64,000 bases of DNA from assembly GCF_003236335.1 (NCBI RefSeq), contig NZ_POUB01000007.1, positions 1 through 64,000 on the forward strand. The letters are read 5' to 3'. This document shows positions 29,570 through 40,100 of this stretch, one piece after another. Position 1 is the first letter of the stretch. Each line of letters opens with the position of its first letter. Source of the DNA: Micromonospora deserti (GTDB taxonomy: Bacteria; Actinomycetota; Actinomycetes; Mycobacteriales; Micromonosporaceae). Both the position numbers and the translations under genes were made by a program. The notes below the pieces were generated by a model that worked only from the letters and a program-made list of their open reading frames with translations, was not told where the DNA came from and did not search any database.

Positions 29570-30232
29570 ATGATCGGTGAGGTGACGACCGGCCACCCAC
29601 GCGGGCTCCACTCCCGCCGCCACGTTCGGAGCCGCTCCCTCCAAGTGGTCCTCGCGTTCGGTGCGGTCGCGGCCGTCCTCGCCATCGCCGTGGTCGTCGT
29701 GCCGCTGCTGCGGCCGCCCGGTCCGCGCCCGCTCTTCCAGCTCCCCGTTGCTTGCGGCGAGACGTGGCAGCTCGGCACCTACCCCGGCCACGACGACTAC
29801 GACGTCGACCTGTTTCCCACCGAAGGCGAGGCGTGGGGGCGGCCGGTGCTCGCGTCCTACGCCGGCACGGTCACCGAGGCCGGGATCAACGGGTCCCTGG
29901 GCGGCCGTACCCCGGACAACCCGGACGGCCCGCGTGGCCGTGGCGGCGGTTACTGGGTGAAGATCGACCACGGTGGCAGGTGGGAGACGCAGTACCTCCA
30001 CCTGCTCGAACCGCCGCTGGTCCGGGTCGGCCAGCGGGTCGACGGAGGCGAGCAGATCGGGCGGGTCGGCAGCACCGGCAACTCCGGCGCACCGCACCTG
30101 CACTACGAGCAGCGCCGGGGCTGGCAGAAGGTCGAAACCTACTTCGACGGTTCACCGTCGGGCATCACCCACGACGACACCGAATACACCGTCACGCGTA
30201 CGAGCAACAACTGCGCCTCCGGGCAACCGTAG
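29570..30232 (+). CDS. membrane-anchored M23-type (LytM) peptidase-like protein
   Basis: 220 residues. A basic N-terminus and one membrane helix (about residues 27-48) place the rest outside the cell. The body follows the LytM/M23 pattern: GHDDYDVDLFP (first zinc His and Asp), GRPVLASYAGTV, GGYWVKIDHGG, YLHL, GEQIGRVGSTGNSG and HLHYE (second zinc His pair). Zinc ligands look complete, so a peptidoglycan-hydrolysing or scaffold role is plausible. ATG 29570 is preferred; GTG 29582 is possible. Confidence 0.8.
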   Translation: MIGEVTTGHPRGLHSRRHVRSRSLQVVLAFGAVAAVLAIAVVVVPLLRPPGPRPLFQLPVACGETWQLGTYPGHDDYDVDLFPTEGEAWGRPVLASYAGTVTEAGINGSLGGRTPDNPDGPRGRGGGYWVKIDHGGRWETQYLHLLEPPLVRVGQRVDGGEQIGRVGSTGNSGAPHLHYEQRRGWQKVETYFDGSPSGITHDDTEYTVTRTSNNCASGQP

Positions 30233-30807
30233 CCGCTGTCGATGGTGGAGACCCCGTCCTCGTACCTGCCTGATTCGGCCTCCCGCGCCAGCTCGGGCAG
30301 GAACTCGCGACGGTTGCGGGTGGTCCTGCAGAGTGGTGCCGCTTCGGTGGGGCTGCTAAAAATCAAGGCGACCGGCTGACGGTGGCCGGGCTACGGACAC
30401 GGCGGGCGGGCCCTGGGTCCGCCCGCCGTGGCCCCGCCGGAGCGGCGGGGAGAGTCGTACGGCACGGAGGCAGGCAACAGCCGGCTGCCCATCGACGCCG
30501 GTGCCTGAAGCGCGACCTCGACGACCTTGCCGCCGGAGGAGGCTCACCGGCTGGGGATGCGGGCGTACCGGTGGGTTGCCATCATGCCGGCCGCTCTGCG
30601 CCGAGGTCCGGGGAACACGACCGCCCGACCAGCGCCGCGCGGCAGTGGTCATGATCGCATCGGGACAAGTCTTCCTGCTGGTCGTCGGCGTCGGCGTTGC
30701 CGTGACGCGACAGCTTCCCCGGATCCGGCCACTTCCGGATCCGCTCGGCGACCGTCGACTAAGGTGACACATCGCACCCGATAGCAGGAAAGCCGGAAGG
30801 ACGTCAA
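30233..30807. other. 575-bp gene-free stretch with one strong hairpin
   Basis: No open frame here has a ribosome site or recognisable protein. It contains a perfect 12-bp inverted repeat with a nine-base loop (30398-30409 and 30419-30430), probably a terminator for the upstream peptidase-like gene although 166 bases from its stop. Confidence 0.5.
30398..30430. terminator. 12-bp stem hairpin
   Basis: Perfect inverted repeat, loop nine bases, located between the M23-like gene and the RidA gene. It separates the cell-wall gene from the left edge of the biosynthetic cluster. Confidence 0.6.
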
Positions 30808-31203
30808 GTGATCGATACTCTCCAGGTGACACCGATCAACCCGGCGTCGGTACCCGAGACGAGCGGCGGCTACCAGAACGCACTGGAGGTCCAAGGGGCG
30901 CAGCGACTGCTGTTCATCAGCGGACAGATTCCGCAGACACGGGACGGGTACGTGCCACCGACCGCGGAAGCCCAGTGCCGGCAGGTGTGGGACAACATCG
31001 CCGCGATTCTCGCGGACGCCGGCATGAGTGTCGGCAACCTGGTCAAGGTCACCACGTTCCTGGCCGACCGGGCACACGCCGCCGTCAACACCCGGGTGCG
31101 CAACGAGATGCTCGGCCCGCACAAGCCCGCGCTGACAGTCATTATCACCGGCATCTTCGATCCGGAGTGGATCATTGAGATCGAAGCGATCGCGGCGGCC
31201 TGA
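30808..31203 (+). CDS. RidA-family enamine/imine deaminase
   Basis: 131 residues from GTG 30808 (GGAAGGA upstream). RidA proteins hydrolyse reactive enamines and imines released by PLP enzymes. Motifs seen are LFISGQIPQTRDG, the central QVWDNIAAIL and the C-terminal KPALTVIITGIFDPEWIIEIEAIA. The conserved Arg needed for deamination is probably in VNTRVRNEM. It lies just outside the leftward end of the SARP gene, converging with it. Because the neighbouring cluster uses PLP enzymes, it may detoxify intermediates, but it could equally be housekeeping. Confidence 0.88.
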   Translation: MIDTLQVTPINPASVPETSGGYQNALEVQGAQRLLFISGQIPQTRDGYVPPTAEAQCRQVWDNIAAILADAGMSVGNLVKVTTFLADRAHAAVNTRVRNEMLGPHKPALTVIITGIFDPEWIIEIEAIAAA

Positions 31204-31241
31204 CCGACCCGGGCACCCGTACCGCGCCGGTGGTGCGGGAT

Positions 31242-33113
31242 TCACCGGTAGGGGGGAGCGGCGCCGAGCGGACCTCCCGATCCGATCCACGGCTCGGCCT
31301 CATCCGGCTCCCGGTCCAGCTCACGGGCATACGCGCGGACCAGATCGGGAATCCGGTACCGGCCGTCCGGCAGTGCCTCGGCGAGCCCGGCGTCCACCAG
31401 GCGCTCGACCATCGCCTCCGCGGCGATGGCCGGCTGCCCGGACAGCCAAGCCAGGGTGGGCACGCTCACTGGTGCCGGCGTCAGCCACCCCAGCAGCCGC
31501 AACGCGCGCACCTCGGTGCCGTCGCGGTACCGGGTCAGCGTCCGCACCGCGGCAGTCAGACAGTCGCGAAGCGTCATCGACTCGCTGGCCAGGGTGTCGA
31601 GCCGGTTGGTCGGGTCGGCCAGCCGGGCGGTGAACGCGGCTATCGACCAGCTCGGCCGGGCGGCCAGCCGCGCGGCGGCGATCCGTACCGCCAACGGCAG
31701 CGCGTCGCAGCGGGCGATCAGCGTCCGCGCTGCCGGCTCCTCGGCATTCACCCGCTCCGCCCCGAGGTGGAAGCGGAGCATCTCCACCGCGTCGTCCGGG
31801 TCGAGCCCGCCCACCCAGACCCGGACCGCACCGTCCACGCTGGTCAGCCCGGAGCGCGATGTGATCACCAGGGCGCTGCCGGTGGGCACCGGGTACAGGT
31901 CGCGTACCTGGGCCACGGCTGTCACGTCGTCGAGAACGACCAGCACCCGGCGTCCGCCGAGCATCGCCGACCAGCCCGCCGACGGGTGCGCGCCGGCTGG
32001 CGGCGGCAGTGCGAGCGCGTCGGCGACCCTGCTCAGCACGTGATCCGCCGCCCGGGGTGCGTCCACCACGCCACCCTGCGTCGAGACGAAGAGCAGCCCG
32101 TCGGGGTAGTCCGCGGCGAGCACATGGCCCACGCGGACGGCCAACGCGGTCTTGCCAGCACCAGCGAGTCCGTGCACCACGCCGAGCCGACCGGCGCGTA
32201 CGGCGGTGACCAGCCGGTCGAGTTCCGGCCGCCGGCCCTGCAGGCAAGCCGGATCGGCGGGGAAGTGGGACAGCGTCCGGGGTCGCGTCCACGCCGTGGG
32301 CACCGGTGGGCTCTGGACGGCGGTCCCGGGCAGCCGTAGCGAGGGGTCGTTGCGGAGGATGCGCTGTTCTAGGTCGCGCAACGACTCGCTGGGTTCGATT
32401 CCCAACTCGTCGACCAGCAGGCGCCGCAGGTCCCGGTAGGCGCCGAGCGCCACCGCCTGTTGGCCGTCCCGGTACAAAGCGGTCATCAGGTGGGCGTGCA
32501 GCCGTTCCCGGAGCGGATGCTGACCGACCAGCACCTTGAGTTGGGGTAGGAGCATCCCGTGCCGCCCCAGCTCCAACTCGGCACCGATGCGAGCCTCGAT
32601 GGCGGCGATCCGGGTCTCCTCAAGCCGGGCGACCTCGGCCATCACCATCGGGGTCGGCCGCACGTCGGCCAGCGGAGCGCCGCGCCACAGGGCCAATGCC
32701 GCCTCGAACCCCTCGGCGGCGGCCGCGGGGAGACCGGCAGCCAGGTCGGCGTGGGCTCGCTTCAGCAGCCGCTCACACTGCCCGATGTCGATCCGGTCGG
32801 GCGGCACCACAAGCCGGTACCCGGGGCTGCGGGTGGTCAGGATCCGACCGTCCCGATCGTTGAGCGCCCGCCGCAGCCGCCAAGCGTAGCCGGCCACCAG
32901 ACTGCTGGCCGAGGCGGGCGGGTAATCGTCCCAGAGTTCGGCGACGAGTTGTTCGAGCGACACCACCTGGTCGGCCTTGAGCAGCAGCATCGCTAGCAGC
33001 GCACGCTGCTTCGCCGAGCCCATCCCCCGCCACTGCGTACCGTCGTGGAACTCCACCGGTCCCAGGAGCCGGAACGCGGGCCGGCCGGGGGCGGCGGGCC
33101 GTGTCATCGGCAT
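31242..33113 (-). CDS. SARP-family (AfsR/DnrI-like) regulator with NB-ARC ATPase
   Basis: 623 residues from ATG 33113 (GGGAG upstream on the minus strand). An N-terminal winged-helix DNA-binding domain (RLLGPVEFHDGTQW, RALLAMLLLKADQVVSLEQLV) is joined to a bacterial transcriptional activation domain (about residues 105-255). An NB-ARC-like ATPase follows with P-loop GLAGAGKTAL, Walker B RVLVVLDDV and RCDALPLAVRIAAARLA. The usual C-terminal TPR region is short or absent. SARPs are pathway activators of actinomycete antibiotic clusters, so this is the likely cluster switch. Confidence 0.9.
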   Translation of the reverse strand: MPMTRPAAPGRPAFRLLGPVEFHDGTQWRGMGSAKQRALLAMLLLKADQVVSLEQLVAELWDDYPPASASSLVAGYAWRLRRALNDRDGRILTTRSPGYRLVVPPDRIDIGQCERLLKRAHADLAAGLPAAAAEGFEAALALWRGAPLADVRPTPMVMAEVARLEETRIAAIEARIGAELELGRHGMLLPQLKVLVGQHPLRERLHAHLMTALYRDGQQAVALGAYRDLRRLLVDELGIEPSESLRDLEQRILRNDPSLRLPGTAVQSPPVPTAWTRPRTLSHFPADPACLQGRRPELDRLVTAVRAGRLGVVHGLAGAGKTALAVRVGHVLAADYPDGLLFVSTQGGVVDAPRAADHVLSRVADALALPPPAGAHPSAGWSAMLGGRRVLVVLDDVTAVAQVRDLYPVPTGSALVITSRSGLTSVDGAVRVWVGGLDPDDAVEMLRFHLGAERVNAEEPAARTLIARCDALPLAVRIAAARLAARPSWSIAAFTARLADPTNRLDTLASESMTLRDCLTAAVRTLTRYRDGTEVRALRLLGWLTPAPVSVPTLAWLSGQPAIAAEAMVERLVDAGLAEALPDGRYRIPDLVRAYARELDREPDEAEPWIGSGGPLGAAPPYR

Positions 33114-33186
33114 GTCTGCTCCCGATTGATCAGCGGTCCGGCGGCCAAGACGGGCGTGCGCCCGGCCGCCCTCCCAGCGGCGTCCG

Positions 33187-34740
33187 TCACGCCGCCCCGA
33201 GGTCGGCTGCCAGTCGCTTGCGGTCGACCTTCCCGTTGCTGTTGACCGGAAGGCACTCGACCCGGTGGTACCTCGACGGAGCCATGTAGGGCGGTAGGTG
33301 GTCGGCCACCACCCGGGCCAGCGATGCGCTGTCCACGTCCTCGCACGTGTAGATCGCGTGCAGCTCGGCCGGCCCGGAGCCGGTGGGCAGCGCCAGTACC
33401 ACCACGTCGACCACGCCCGGGTGACGGCGCAGGACGGACTCGATCTCACCCAGTTCGATCCGGTAGCCGTGGATCTTGACCTGGTCGTCGAGCCGGCCGA
33501 GGTGGACCAGCGCACCGTCCTCCCACCGGACCCGGTCACCGGTCCGGTACCAGTCGGCGGGGCCGGGTCGGCCGGTGAACGGGCGGGCCCGTTCCCCGTC
33601 GTACGTCACGAACCGGTCGTCGTCCTGTGCCGCGTCGAGGTAGCCGTCGAACCGCTGGCTACCGCGGACGCAGAGCTCGCCGTCGTCGGCTGGGGCACCG
33701 TCCGCCCGCCGGAGCATGCCCTGGAGGTGGGCGTGCACCCGGCCGATTGGCACCGTGTCGTTGCTGGTGCGGGGCCAGCGTGCCGGATCGGCAGGCAGTT
33801 GGTACCGGGTGCAGGTCACCGTGAGTTCGGTGGGGCCGTAGAGGTTCTCCAGGATGCTGTGCGGTGCCGCCTCAGCCCAGGCCCGGGCCTGCCCGAGGGT
33901 GAGCTGCTCACCGGCGAAGAGACTGTACCGCAGGGTGGGCATGCTGTGGGGCTTCAGCGACCGCAGCCGCCGGGCCAGCGAGATCACCGACGGGACGGAG
34001 AACCAGTGGGTGATGCCGTTGTCGTTGACGTACCGCACCGGCGCCATGGTGTCGCCCGGTGCCGCCGCCACGAGCAGCGCGCCGGAGAGCCAGGCGACGA
34101 ACATGTCGAACACGGACGGGTCGAAGGTCAGTTCGAACGTCTGGGACAACCGGGACCCGGGACCCACCTCGTAGGACGTGACGCAGTGTGCCAGGTACCC
34201 GGTCAGGTTCCGGTGCCGGATCGGCACCCCCTTGGGGCTGCCGGTGGATCCCGAGGTGAACAGGATGTAGGCGATGTCGTCCGGGTTGCCCGAGTAGGGC
34301 TCGGACCACGGCCGGTCCGGCTCGGCCCACCACGGGTGGTGCGGAGCGCCGGACAGCGGCAGGACGTCGAGCGGGCCGGGACCGTCGTCCGCGACCCGCT
34401 GCCCGCTGTCGTCCGTGATCAGCAGGTCCACGGCGGCTGCCGCACAGATCCGCCGGGCGCGTTCCACCGGTAGGTCGGGGGCGAGCGGGACGACCGTCGC
34501 CGACAGCCGGAGCGCGGCGAGGTATCCGGCGTAGGCGGCGAGGCTGCGGGAGGCGCAGAGCCCGACCACCCGGGGCGGGGTGCCGTGCGTCCGTACCAGC
34601 CGGGTGGCCAGCGACTCGGTCAGCCGGAGCAACTCGGCGTAGGTCAGTTGCTGTCCGGCGACCCGCAGCGCGGGCGCCTGGGCGTGCCGGTGGGCCGAGT
34701 CGGAGAACCAGTGCCAGAGGGTCGAACCCGACTCGATCAT
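33187..34740 (-). CDS. free-standing NRPS adenylation enzyme 1
   Basis: 517 residues: a complete A domain (large plus small subdomain) with no attached carrier. Core motifs: A3 LFTSGSTGSPKGV, A5 NLYGPTE, A7 WYRTGDRVR, A8 HGYRIELGEIE and A10 NSNGKVDRK. It activates an amino or other acid as the adenylate and must load a separate carrier protein in trans. Pocket residues aligned by eye to GrsA read D-P-F-S-L-A-L-V-T-K, not a code I can assign. It shares the segment THWFSVPSVIS with the second free-standing A enzyme (52884), so the two are paralogues. Its start overlaps the MFS stop. Confidence 0.88.
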   Translation of the reverse strand: MIESGSTLWHWFSDSAHRHAQAPALRVAGQQLTYAELLRLTESLATRLVRTHGTPPRVVGLCASRSLAAYAGYLAALRLSATVVPLAPDLPVERARRICAAAAVDLLITDDSGQRVADDGPGPLDVLPLSGAPHHPWWAEPDRPWSEPYSGNPDDIAYILFTSGSTGSPKGVPIRHRNLTGYLAHCVTSYEVGPGSRLSQTFELTFDPSVFDMFVAWLSGALLVAAAPGDTMAPVRYVNDNGITHWFSVPSVISLARRLRSLKPHSMPTLRYSLFAGEQLTLGQARAWAEAAPHSILENLYGPTELTVTCTRYQLPADPARWPRTSNDTVPIGRVHAHLQGMLRRADGAPADDGELCVRGSQRFDGYLDAAQDDDRFVTYDGERARPFTGRPGPADWYRTGDRVRWEDGALVHLGRLDDQVKIHGYRIELGEIESVLRRHPGVVDVVVLALPTGSGPAELHAIYTCEDVDSASLARVVADHLPPYMAPSRYHRVECLPVNSNGKVDRKRLAADLGAA

Positions 34741-36113
34741 CGGGGACCGGCCGTGGTCGCCGTCTCCGGCAGGTCGTCGTCGCCGGCCCGCGTGGCATTG
34801 CCGGCCCGTCTGGCTTCGGCGGTCTGATCCGACGGCGCGCCCACCGGCTGGTCCCCTGGGGTGCCGTCCACCTCCGCCATCCGCCCAGGTGTCACCACCT
34901 TGAAGAACGGGTAGATCAACAACACGCAGAGCACCGCGAAGGTACCGAACGCCACCTGGTAGGAGAAGACCTCGGCGAGGAGTCCGCCGAGGATAGCGGC
35001 GAGCGGGGTCATACCCCAGGCCACCAGCCGGCTTGCTGCGCTGTAACGCCCGAGCATGTCGGCCGGCACCAGGGACTGGGTGATAAACCGGGCGTTGACC
35101 GTCCACATCGTGCCGCCGGCGCCAGCGACGAATGCCGCCGCGCCGATGAGCCAGGCGCTCGACGGACGGGCGGGCAACAGGGCCGGCGTGGCGACGAGCG
35201 CGAACGCGCCGATGACGTCGGTGAACATGCACCAGCGGCGCCCGAGCCAGCGGTTGAGCCGCCCCACGATCACGGTGCCCAGTACGCCACCCGCACCGAG
35301 ACAGGTGAGCAGGAAGCCGTATTGCCGTTCGTCGAGGCCGAGCGGACCACCGACCGCGTAGACCGGGATGAGCGCCAGCCAGGCCGCCCAGCAGCCGGCC
35401 ATGATCGCGATAAGCAACGCCATCGTCCGGAGCAGCCGGTGGCGCCACAGGAACCGAAGTCCTTCGCGGATGTCGTCGTTCACCGAGTTCCTGCGCGTGG
35501 TGCTGGCCACCTTGAAAGTGCCGACCAGCAGCAGCAGCAGTACGGCGCCGGCGGCATAGGCGAAGCCGGTGACGCCGAGCGCGAGCCCGAAGCCGATGGC
35601 GACCAGGAAGCCGCCGATCGGCTGACCGACGAAGCCGTTGAACAGGTACTCCAGGGCCGTGATCCGGGCGTTGGCGGTCTCCCACCGCCGCTTGGGCACG
35701 GCCGACGGGACGATGGAGACGCCGGCGAGCCCGGCCACCACGTCGGCCAGCCCGATGACCAGCGCGGCGAGGTAGATCAGGGGCAGGGTCGGGCGTGCCA
35801 CGAGCACCCCGACGAGTAGTGCGCCGACGGAGACCAGCCGGGCGATCTCGGCGGCCATCAGCAGGGCTCGCCGGTCCATCCGGTCGACGAAGACGCCGAT
35901 GTGCAGCGCGGCCACCAGCCAGGGCAGGCTCATGATCGCGGCGACCGCGGTCACCACGATCGGCGACCGGCTGACCTGCGCGGCGAGCAGCGGGAGGGCG
36001 ATCCGGGCGACGGCGTCGGCCAGGTTGGTCGTGCCGGTGAACACGACCAGGATCCATTCGTTCCGCCCGGATCCGAACCGATCCGCCTGAACTGTCGGCT
36101 GAGCTGTGACCAC
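34737..36113 (-). CDS. MFS exporter of the biosynthetic cluster
   Basis: 458 residues from GTG 36113, with GAGGGGCG upstream on the minus strand. Twelve hydrophobic segments; motif GVFVDRMDRRALLMAAE after helix 2. Resembles actinomycete efflux proteins of the EntS/macrolide-efflux type. Translationally coupled (4-bp overlap) to the adenylation gene, and divergent from the main biosynthetic operon, so it is the probable export and self-protection protein. The C-terminal ~45 residues are hydrophilic and cytoplasmic. Confidence 0.88.
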   Translation of the reverse strand: MVTAQPTVQADRFGSGRNEWILVVFTGTTNLADAVARIALPLLAAQVSRSPIVVTAVAAIMSLPWLVAALHIGVFVDRMDRRALLMAAEIARLVSVGALLVGVLVARPTLPLIYLAALVIGLADVVAGLAGVSIVPSAVPKRRWETANARITALEYLFNGFVGQPIGGFLVAIGFGLALGVTGFAYAAGAVLLLLLVGTFKVASTTRRNSVNDDIREGLRFLWRHRLLRTMALLIAIMAGCWAAWLALIPVYAVGGPLGLDERQYGFLLTCLGAGGVLGTVIVGRLNRWLGRRWCMFTDVIGAFALVATPALLPARPSSAWLIGAAAFVAGAGGTMWTVNARFITQSLVPADMLGRYSAASRLVAWGMTPLAAILGGLLAEVFSYQVAFGTFAVLCVLLIYPFFKVVTPGRMAEVDGTPGDQPVGAPSDQTAEARRAGNATRAGDDDLPETATTAGPR

Positions 36114-36864
36114 GACCGCCCCTCGTCATGACGTGAGAAATAGAGTGAGGAAACCCAGCGCTCTGATGTCACTCGGCGGTGGTAGTTCGCATCCGCGCCG
36201 AGGCGTGGCGGTTATGTGCAACGCGTGGTCATGGTCGCCACGTCTTCGCCTCGCCCAGCCCGCTGGTCATTTTTTACCAATTTTCGGTTAATGGCACACC
36301 AATTATCGGCAGGCGCCTGCGCCGATCGACGGCAGCGCGGTGGCCCGGATCTCCAACATGAGGTTCGCTGGCACGAAACATCCCTTTCGGCGCGGGTCGT
36401 CAATACGCTGCGTCGCACTGGTAGCACCATAGGTCATCCCTGGGTGAGTGTCCATCACCACAACGACAGGGTCGCCATCCGGCCAGAAGGCCAGATATGG
36501 GGGGCCATCGGCCGTCCAACCCCAAAATATAGCCGGCCGATATGGTCTGTCGTCTCCCGCCCGGATCCGGGTGATTTCGCCCGCCTATCTCGTACCGCGA
36601 CCTATAGGCCGCTGCCACGACTGCCGAACGGCCCTTTCTGGGTTCGGGTCCGGCGGCCGGTCGCCGGCGTCGACCTGGATGCGCCATCGACTTACAGCCA
36701 CATTCCATCCCGCGAACATCGAGCGAACAACCGAGCCGGGATGCTCGATCGAGGAAAAGGGTCACAGGTGCAATACGGTTCGACCCAGGTCGATCTGCGC
36801 CGTGCACCCTTAGTCCGTCCTCCGACCGTCCGCAGGAGGCCGATCAGGTGCACGGGATGCAGGG
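36114..36864. promoter_or_regulatory. 751-bp divergent control region of the cluster
   Basis: Noncoding gap between the leftward exporter operon and the 22-gene rightward operon. It is lower in GC than the genes, with the AT-richest patch at about 36268-36306, which contains a 12-bp direct repeat described separately. Open frames inside (for example 36216-36881) have poor codon use and no ribosome site. I could not place -10/-35 boxes reliably. Confidence 0.6.
36276..36309. repeat. direct repeat with 22-bp pitch, candidate SARP-binding site
   Basis: ACCAATTTTCGG (36276-36287) and ACCAATTATCGG (36298-36309) match at 11 of 12 positions and begin exactly 22 bases apart, two turns of the helix. 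SARP activators bind short direct repeats phased by 11 or 22 bases upstream of their targets. The cluster encodes a SARP, which makes this the best candidate operator. The assignment is inference. Confidence 0.5.
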
Positions 36865-37113
36865 ATGAAGACGGCAGCTGACCTCGACGAGATGATCGCG
36901 AAATACGCGTCGGTGGGCTTCACCGACGCCACTCCCCTTCTGGAAGCCGGGCTGGAGTCGCTCTCCCTGCTCCGGCTCGCGGTCGAGACCGCCGCCGACG
37001 ACGACGCGGAGATCGACGCCACCCGCCTGGTAGACCTGCGCACCGTCGGCGACCTGAAGCAGTGGCTGAGCGAGCTGGCGGCGGTGGGCGCCGAGAGAGG
37101 AGACGCACGGTGA
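36865..37113 (+). CDS. free-standing carrier protein 1
   Basis: 82-residue acyl/peptidyl carrier protein. The phosphopantetheine attachment Ser32 is in AGLESLSLL, with Glu where Asp usually precedes the Ser. Four-helix pattern with VDLRTVGDLKQWL at the end. First gene of the long operon, overlapping the NRPS gene by four bases. It is probably loaded by one of the free-standing adenylation enzymes and modified by the Sfp-type transferase encoded at 51228. Confidence 0.82.
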   Translation: MKTAADLDEMIAKYASVGFTDATPLLEAGLESLSLLRLAVETAADDDAEIDATRLVDLRTVGDLKQWLSELAAVGAERGDAR

Positions 37114-40100
37114 CAACCACCGTCCAGACCGCGGATCCGGCGGCCGAGCCGGCGCGACTGCCGATCACCGAGTCCCAGAAGGGCCTGCTGGTGGTCAATG
37201 AACGGTCTCCCGGTCACGCCGTCTACAACCAACTGGTCCGCTTCGACATCGACCCGGCCATACCCGCCGAGACGGTCGAGCGGGCACTAGCCACGGTGGT
37301 CGCCGTCCAACCAGCCATGCGTCAGGTCTTCGGCATGCTGCCCGAGATGCACGCCCGGCTCACCCCGCCGCCGGCTCCCGATGCGTTACCCCTGGACCGG
37401 GTGACCACTCCGGCACGCGACTTCGAGGAGGCGGTCGACACGGTCCTGCGGCGCATCGGCCGGCCCGAGTTCGACCTGGCCGACGGGCCGGCGTACCGGT
37501 TCGCGACGGTTCGCAGCCTCGACGAGCCCCGTGCGTCGATCCTGATGTGCGACCACCACGTCATTCTCGACGGGGTCTCCATGGGGCCGCTGGTCCGCGA
37601 CCTTGAGGACGCGCTGTCCGGCCGGTTGACCGGCGACGAGATCCAACGACGCCGGATTGCCCGGGAGAAGGCGTTCGTCAAGGAACTCGCCGCCCAGAAC
37701 CGCAGCGCCGGCTCCGACCGGGTGGCCGAGCGATCGCGGGAGTGGGCGGCCCGGCTCCGCGAGGTCCCACCCCTGGTGTTGGCGCCGCTGCCCGGACGGC
37801 CCCGGCAGACCGAGTTCACCGGCGACCGGGTCGCCTGGCACCTCAGTGAGGCCGAGACGGCCGCGCTGGCCGAGACCTGCCGGCGACTGGAGATCTCGCC
37901 CTTCGTGTTCTTCTCCGGCATCTACGGCACGCTGCTGGCCCGGCACGGAAACGTCACCAGCGTGCTCGTGGGCAGCCCGTTCATGGCCCGCCGCACCATC
38001 GGCGCCTTCGACCTCGGCGGCTTCTTCGTCAACACCCTGCCGGTCACGGTGGAGGTGGAGTGGGGCCGCACCGTCGACGAGCACCTCGGCAAGGTGGTCC
38101 GGGACGCGGTCGACTTCTGCCGCGCGAACGTGGACGTCACCTTCAGCCGGCTGGTCGCCGACGTACGACCCGATCGGTCGAGCAACCGGAACCCGATGTT
38201 CTCGGCGATGCTCGCCATGCAGGACACCTTCGCCCCCGAGTCGGCCGGCGCGGTCCGGCGGGTCCTCGAACCGGGCAACGGCACCGCCAAGTTCGACCTC
38301 TGGCTCGGTGCCACCCCGGTCGACGGTCGCTGGCTGCTCGAACTCGAGTACGACCGGCAACTGATCGCCCCGGTGATCGCCGATGGGCTGCTCACCTCGT
38401 TGCGGGACGCGGTGCGCACGGCGGTCCGGGACGGCTCCCGCCGGCTAGCCGAGCTGTTCCACGACGCGTCGACCGCGGTCAGCGTCCGTTCCGACGGCTG
38501 GACCAGCCACCTCCCTGGGAACTCGCCGTGGGAATGGGTGGCGGCGGTGGGCCGGCGGCAGCCCGAGGCTCCGGCCATCGAGGATCCGCATCGGCGACTC
38601 GACTACCGCCAACTGCTGATTGAGGCGGAACGGATCGCTGCCGGCCTGGCCGCGCGCGGCGTGGGTGCCCGCGCCGTGGTCGGACTCGCGGCAACGACCC
38701 TGTGCGACACGGTCACCGCCATCCTCGGCATCCTGCGGCTCGGCGCCGCGTACCTGCCGCTGGAACCGGGCCAGCCGGCGGAACGACTCGCCTACCTGGT
38801 CCGGCGGGCCGGCTGCGACCTGATCGTCGGCGACGCGCTGGTCGCCGACGTACCCGCGGTGCCGGTGGCGGACCTGGCCGCCAGCACGGCGCCGGTGCCC
38901 GAACCCGGCACGGACCCGGACGCCCCGGTCTACGTGATGTTCACCTCCGGCTCCACCGGGCGACCGAAAGGCGTCCAGATGGGGCAGCGACCACTGGCCA
39001 ACCTCACCCGGTGGCAGATCGCGGCCCTCGACATGGACGCCGAGACCCGGTTCCTCCAGTACGCCCCGCTCGGCTTCGACGTCTCCTTTCAGGAGATCCT
39101 GCCGACCCTGGCGACCGGCGGCACGGTGGTCTCCCGCGACCCCATCGACCGGCGCATGCTCACCGCGATCCTCACCCGGATCGCGCAGACCGAGGTGACC
39201 CACGTCTACCTGCCGGCCACCGCGCTGCGCCCGCTGGTGCAGGCCGCCACGGCCCGGGGCACCCGGCTGCCCGCGCTGCGCTACCTGTGCGTCTCCGGGG
39301 AACAGCTGCTCGTCGACGACGAGATCCGTGACTTCTTCCGCGCCCACCCGCACGCCACCCTGGTCAACCTGTACGGACCGACGGAAACCCACGCGGTCAC
39401 CTCGTACCGGCTGTCCTACCGGGACCCGGTGTGGCCCACCCACGTGCCCATCGGCGTGCCCTACCCGCGGGTCCACGCATATCTGGTCGACGCCACCGGT
39501 CACCTCGCACCGCCCGGCGTCGTCGGTGAGCTCTTCCTGGGCGGGGAATGCCCGGCGGACGGCTACGTCAACGACCCGGAGACCACCGCCGCGCGGTTCG
39601 TGCCGGACCGGTTCTCCAACGATCCGGGCGCGGTCATGTACTGCACGGGCGACCTGGCGGTCCGCGACGATCGCGGCGACCTGGTCTTCCTGGGCCGGAT
39701 GGACACCCAGGTCAAGGTGCGCGGATACCGGATCGAACTCGGCGAGATCGAGGCGGTGGCGCTCCAGGTCGATGGGGTACGGCAGGCGGTGGCGGTGGTA
39801 CGCGGCGCCGGCGCCGACCGGGAGATCGGCTTGTTCGTCCGCCCGGATCCTGCGTCCACGGTCGACATCGAGCAGCTCCGGCAGCGGCTGGCCGCCGCGC
39901 TGCCGGTCTACATGCGGCCGGTCTGGATCTTCCCGATCGACCTGATCCCGACCTCGGCGCCGGGCAAGACCGATCGCGACGCGCTGCTGCGGATCGCCGA
40001 GGGCCGGTTGGCCGAGCAGCAGGCCGCCGACGCCGCCGTCGAGCCCGAGTACGTCGACGACCTGGAACGCGACCTCGCCATGCTGTGGGCCCGGGTGCTG

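Noticed and set aside
28220-30232. MFS transporter and M23-like peptidase as part of the biosynthetic cluster
   Set aside because: They are separated from it by a 575-bp gene-free stretch with a hairpin and have no evident functional link.
33187-36129. Single minus-strand frame spanning both the MFS and adenylation genes
   Set aside because: The two genes are in different frames with a 4-bp overlap; the part over the MFS gene translates to Arg/Pro-rich nonsense.
36216-36881. Open frame in the divergent control region
   Set aside because: Poor codon use, no ribosome site and no protein motif; it covers the AT-rich regulatory patch.
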